Source: Climacium dendroides (Eukaryota > Streptophyta > Bryopsida > Hypnales > Climaciaceae). Taken from it: a stretch of 64,000 nucleotides of DNA. This document shows, piece after piece, positions 59,780 through 64,000 of this stretch. The notes below the pieces were generated by a model that saw nothing but the letters and a program-made list of their open reading frames with translations, ran no database searches and had not been told where the DNA came from. The position numbers were made by a program, and so were the translations under genes. The stretch is taken from positions 4,200,001 to 4,264,000 of the forward strand of contig OX467088.1 of the NCBI GenBank assembly GCA_950106755.1. Reading direction: 5' to 3'. Positions within the stretch are counted from its first letter, which is position 1. The number at the start of each line of letters is the position of its first letter.

Positions 59780-61529
59780 TCAGAACCCAGGAACAACTGT
59801 GACATGAACCTCCTGCTGCCGTCCCCGGAACTGGAAAGGGCTGCTATAACCGGCGTAAACCACGGTGGACTCGTCATACTTGAGATCGTCCTTGTCCAAC
59901 GCCGCCTTCAGTTCCGCAAACTTGGCTTCGTAGTCCTTGCCGGTTGGAAATCCACCGAACGGACCGATCACGGCCTTCAGCACTCCTCCCGGTTGGTAGA
60001 AGTGCAAATTCTTGTCCGTTGGGGTGGGCAGATCATTCACTGTCTTGAACCTGATCACAACCAAAAGTACCGATATCAAGCACCCAGAAATCAGACTGCT
60101 TCTAAGGTAACCCGATCCTTTAAGCATCAGAAATTTATTCTTTCTTGAACATTAGCAAATTAAAGAGGATTCCAACGCACCACAGCATACAATCATTTAC
60201 TTGATACAATGTATGCAAATTAATATTCTAAGGGTTCAAAATTATCTGATCACAACCAACTTTAGCACCCCAAATTGACGCAGGTTCTAATCGGATATTG
60301 AACCGGTATACAATCTCAAAATCAATATGTGCTCACCATGCAAGATTTTAGATGAGTTCCAGCAATTATGTGAGATTAATTACTTGAATATAATAAACGG
60401 AATATCGTGTGTATATAGTTACTTGGCATCGGTAGTGTAGGAATTCTGACCTGCTGGGCACAAAGAAGCCTATGGTGTAGCCGTCGGAATCAGGGACCGG
60501 TGTGGTGTGCACGGGACCCGTCATCTCAATCTTCATTTTCTTGGAATTCTCGCCGGAGATGAAGTTGAAGCAGCGGTAGAAGCCAGTCAATGTTGCGAAC
60601 TCGTACGACGAATTCGCTACCAACGACTCCACCCAGATCTGAAATCATAGAAAACGGAAATAACAAAAAATTGAGAAAATCAGTACCACTCAATCACGAG
60701 CCACCCATGCAATCATAACCTCATGCATGCAATCAAATCCAATTATTGGGTACGTGTCACAACTAAATGACGAATTGGGAACCGAGAAGCAGTTTTGACA
60801 CTTCTAATACAATTTAGAAACATGCAACCATTTCATTACAAGACATCCACTGAACCTCAGTGGAACATTCTGAACGTAACTCCTTGAACTATTCCCCCAA
60901 AATCTCTTCAATCACGGAGTTTCCGAGGACGTGACACACACTCATTCATTTAATCCAATTACTTGTAAAACTGGTTTAAGGTCCAGTGCACCAGTGCTGG
61001 CAGCTGAACATATCATTGCACCTTTTCAAGTCAAATTTGAACGATTGAAATTCAACAACTAAAGGAAACCCTCACAATCCAACATAAAAACCTATAAACT
61101 GGAATTCAGAGCGCCAAAAATTGTAACCCTTAACCACAAAAAGCTCTCGAAAACTAGGACCGACACAGATTTAGGTTTCAAGACGCCCATCTTGAAAGGT
61201 GCAAAACCCATAAACCCCTAAAAAAGCTTCCAATTCCCAAGAAACGAACTTGAATTTGCAAAGAAAGGCTCCCAGGGAGAGATTCAAATCCAATTCCGAC
61301 CCAATCAACCCACCTCGCTGTCGCTGTATTTGCGAAGCTCATACTTGCTCCGCTTCTCCACTACCGTGCAAGAGGGCGTCTCGATGTCCACCTGCGGACC
61401 GCAAGTCTCCGATTGCGCAACACCGCCGAACAAGCGAAGCTGCACGGAGCGGGTCGGTGCGGTCGAATTCGCCCCAAAGGCCAGGCACGCAAGCACCAGG
61501 AGCGCCAGCGTCGCCCGTGCAGGCTCCAT
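59780..61529 (-). CDS. SOUL haem-binding family protein
   Basis: SOUL/HBP proteins bind haem and other tetrapyrroles; plant members occur in cytosol, plastid, vacuole or ER. Three exons join in frame: 61314-61529 (donor GTGGGT), 60451-60638 (acceptor TCAG, donor GTCAGA) and 59780-60050 (acceptor TCAG), giving 224 aa. The ATG at 61529 has A at -3 and G at +4; another in-frame ATG lies six codons upstream in a weaker context. Residues 1-22 form a likely signal peptide (LALLVLACLAFGA core). The SOUL domain runs from about 50 to the end: YELRKYSD (63-70), ATLTGFYRCFNFISGENSKK (87-106), MKIEMTGPV (107-115), FFVPSR (130-135), FGGFPTGKDYEAKFAEL (166-182) and VYAGYSSPF (199-207). Length and order fit the family. 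It is intact. Confidence 0.9.
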
Positions 61530-62183
61530 CGTGGCCGTGAATTGCATCGACTCTGGGGTCTGGGACCGCAATTTGGGTACGAATTCGTTGGAATTCAGAA
61601 GCGCGCAGTGCAAGTGTGGATTGCTTGGATTGTGAGACAGGACTGGGGTGCGACGGGAGCTTGAAGGTGGTGCCGGAGGCTTCTGGATGGATCAGTGGGA
61701 ATTGTGAGATGTAGGAGAGGTGAAGATTTGGGAGGGATGGGGAGGCTGTGGAAGTGACGGTTGTGATCGAATGGAGCGGCACGCTGATGTGGGGGAAGCT
61801 TTTCGACGGGTGGTGCGTTCGAGTTGGTGGGAAAGTGCGGCTGATTCTTCACTTCCGTCGAGTTGCCCATTCTATTGCTCTGCCACATGGGGAAATGCAC
61901 TCAGCTGGGGAAGAGGGAGGGTGGTTCTAAGAAGTCTTATCTTCATGGGCTCCTCTCACTTTTGGAGAGAATTTCAAGGAAAACAATATCTGGTTGTGAC
62001 ATGACTACAAAATTTAATATGTATATCAATATGTTGGTGTTGGTGTTGGGATTCGAAGATCATTATGAATAGAAAGTTTGAAGTGGGTAGTTCAATTATT
62101 CATGTTTCAAGGACATGGACAGAAAAGGCTACAATATGGTAGCTGAATTGATCCCTAAAGAAAGACTTATATTATTAATGCAT
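61530..62183. other. Region upstream of the SOUL gene
   Basis: Presumed promoter and 5' untranslated region of the SOUL gene. Long open frames on both strands (61339-61782, 61720-62004 and others) overlap the GC-rich first exon and have no recognised domain. Confidence 0.45.
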
Positions 62184-62600
62184 GTTTATTGAAATTCAAA
62201 CCCTTCTAAACTCATTCCAATCAAACTATCACCCAAAACGAGATTTACAAAAAAAGAACTTCTAAACTCATTCTAATCAAATTGTCATCCAAAATGAGAT
62301 TTATAAAAATTGATTGTAGAAATTGGTTCCAATCAAATTGTCACCCAAAACGAGATTTATAAAAATTGATTGTAGAAATTGGTTCCAATCAGATTGTCAC
62401 CCAAAACAAGATTTATAAAAATTGATTGTAGAAATTGGTTCCAATCAAATTGTCACCCAAAACAAGATTTATAAAAATTGATTGTAGAAATTGGTTCCAA
62501 TCAAATTGTTACCCAAAATGAGATTTATAAAAATTGATTGTAGAAATTGGTAGTGAAGAACGAGATTTACAAAAATTGACCGTTGAAATTGGTAGTGGAG
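62184..62600. repeat. 56 bp minisatellite (about 6-7 units)
   Basis: The gagattta-type start of the unit recurs exactly every 56 bp at 62240, 62296, 62352, 62408, 62464 and 62520. The unit contains attgattgtagaaattggtt and caatcaaattgtcaccc. The first unit and the last one are shortened or diverged. Confidence 0.92.
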
Positions 62601-62610
62601 ACAGGTTTAG

Positions 62611-62954
62611 AGCTACAAGGAAATGGATAAATGCTTTGACTATGGATAAATGTTTTGACTAAGGAAATGGACAAATGTTTTGACCATACTATTAAAAAGA
62701 TTACAGCTACAAGGAAATGGATAAATGTTTTGACTAAGGAAATGGACAAATGTTTTGACCATACTATTAAAAAGATTACAGCTACAAGGAAATGAATAAA
62801 TGTTTTGACCATACTATTAAAAAGATTACAGCTACAAGGAAATGGATAAATGTTTTGACCATACTATTAAAAAGATTACAGCTACAAGGAAATGGATAAA
62901 TGTTTTGACTAAGGAAATGGACAAATGTTTTGACCATACTATTAAAAAGATTAC
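62611..62954. repeat. 25-bp-based higher-order minisatellite (75 and 50 bp units)
   Basis: The phrase agctacaaggaaatgg starts units at 62611, 62705, 62780, 62830 and 62880, with lengths of 94, 75, 50, 50 and 75 bp. The length steps come from gain or loss of one 25 bp block (aaggaaatggacaaatgttt). Minus-strand open frames here (62567-62967) are made by the repeat and are not genes. Confidence 0.92.
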
Positions 62955-64000
62955 AATAGTCAAACAAGACAATCTTTTAGTTATAGAAGATTAAAAGGCC
63001 CAATTTGAGGTATTGAGGCATTTAGGGGTTAATACCTCAAGATCTTGGAATTCAACATTATTAGTTGACACATTTATCACTCATAAATACAATTACATCT
63101 ATCAAACTACTTTTGATGTGTATAAAAGCACTTCAAATGAATTTTAGGAAAAAGATGGTTACTTGGATATTCCACAAATAATCATGCATGTTGAAGCTTT
63201 TAGCCATTAATATATAAAAAAGCTTTACTTGATTCAATTTTCCAACTCTAGTTTAAGATTGTACTCAAAGTTGTCAAACAACTTCTTTAAGCAACCATCA
63301 TGTTATGTTTAAGGAAGTTGATGTTAAGTGCCATATATAATCCTACGTGCACTACTAGGATCATTGTCCTTATCAATCCAAACTTAAGACCATATCAAGA
63401 TATTATATATACTAGCAAGTAACAATTTCTAAAAAGAGTTGATTGCCACCCTAAAAACTTTATTAGATTCCATTTTATCCTTTGAGATGCATGAGACTTT
63501 TGACTCACATACACTATAGCAATTAACACAAGATCAAGAACTTCCTCCCTAATTTGCAACACCTATGTACACTATTTGCTACTTGCACACTTCACCAACA
63601 TTTTCCTATGTTACCAACATTGACAATACACTAAATCTATTTGTTGTTGGGATCTCACTTTAAAAGAGACAACTTGCCTTTAAAGTTAAGGTAATTCTAT
63701 GTAATTCTTCATCCTCCAATTGTTGGCAAGACATCATGAAGAATTTGCCATGTGTTTCAAGATTTTTAGACTCATATTCTATAGTTATTGATACAAAATG
63801 AGCTCAATCAATGCTAATTTTCAATATATAAATCTCTTAGCACATCATCACATGTATACATGATGTAGGTGGAGTTGGTTTCACTTTACCATCTTGGATA
63901 GAGGTGGAATTTATCTTATTGCAAAATAACTAAACCTTGGATTCATTTATCAACAATTACTATTGAATATAATTGTCTTCATATTTTGTTGTCACATCTT
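62955..64000. other. AT-rich gene-free stretch to the window end
   Basis: No gene is seen. A TTTAGGGGTTAA motif near 63027 resembles a family A terminus, but no element was traced. Confidence 0.5.

Noticed and set aside
61250..62004. Several long open frames on both strands over the SOUL first exon and upstream
   Set aside because: They overlap the well-supported SOUL exon in other frames, lack domains, and follow from local GC content.
62567..62967. Minus-strand frames with repeated hydrophobic text
   Set aside because: They are direct translations of the 25/50/75 bp minisatellite and have no other support.
63020..63035. TTTAGGGGTTAA motifs considered as interstitial telomere repeats (TTTAGGG)
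   Set aside because: Each occurs singly, never in tandem, and several coincide with family A ends.
1..64000. CRISPR array, organelle DNA insertion, or integrated pararetrovirus
   Set aside because: No regularly spaced identical repeats with unique spacers. No recognised plastid or mitochondrial genes. No viral movement, coat or protease-polymerase block was seen.

Overview
This window is nuclear DNA from a streptophyte, most likely a land plant and probably not a flowering plant. The evidence is an AT-rich background, genes split by GT-AG introns, plant-type genes (a CENH3 histone, an NPH3/BTB protein, a SOUL haem-binding protein), a eukaryotic tRNA-Arg, and plant transposon families (an L1-type LINE with a DUF4283/zinc-knuckle ORF1, plus CACTA, Stowaway, Emigrant-like and Tourist-like MITEs). 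I cannot name the species from sequence alone. Protein names rest on motif recognition by eye. Exon coordinates were worked out by hand from splice sites and frame continuity.

Layout. (1) 1-18.1 kb is AT-rich and gene-free. It holds several copies of a roughly 0.9 kb terminal-inverted-repeat family (called A here, ends like TTAACCCCTAAAGGACC), other dispersed repeats (B, C, F), degenerate tandem repeats and one strong GC-rich foldback at 7.56-7.68 kb. (2) 18.1-29.04 kb is one L1-type LINE with an intact target-site duplication. It has a broken ORF1 and ORF2 and carries two nested insertions: a 215 bp CACTA MITE in ORF1, and a 3.44 kb TG...CA element with a 5 bp duplication in ORF2. That second element encodes a gag-like 'putative plant transposon' protein. 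Removing each insertion with one duplication copy restores the LINE reading frame. (3) 29-41 kb is a repeat graveyard: two LINE 3' fragments, several TIR elements, minisatellites, and a decayed piggyBac transposase interrupted by a CACTA MITE.

(4) 41.8-61.6 kb is the gene island, with every protein gene on the minus strand: a compact four-exon centromeric histone H3 gene (CENH3, 134 aa), a tRNA-Arg(CCU) on the plus strand, a three-exon NPH3/BTB-type gene (about 599 aa) with a Stowaway MITE just past its stop codon, and a three-exon SOUL haem-binding gene (224 aa) with a predicted signal peptide. (5) 62.2-63 kb holds two neighbouring minisatellites (56 bp and 25/50/75 bp periods), followed by AT-rich sequence to the end.

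The genes show no shared pathway: CENH3 marks centromeric nucleosomes, the NPH3 protein is a likely CUL3 adaptor or phototropin-signalling type protein, and SOUL proteins bind tetrapyrroles. I found no CRISPR array, organelle insertion or clear new multi-gene system. The most unusual items are the ORF-bearing 3.44 kb LTR-like insertion, the very short CENH3, the family A elements and the 7.6 kb foldback.
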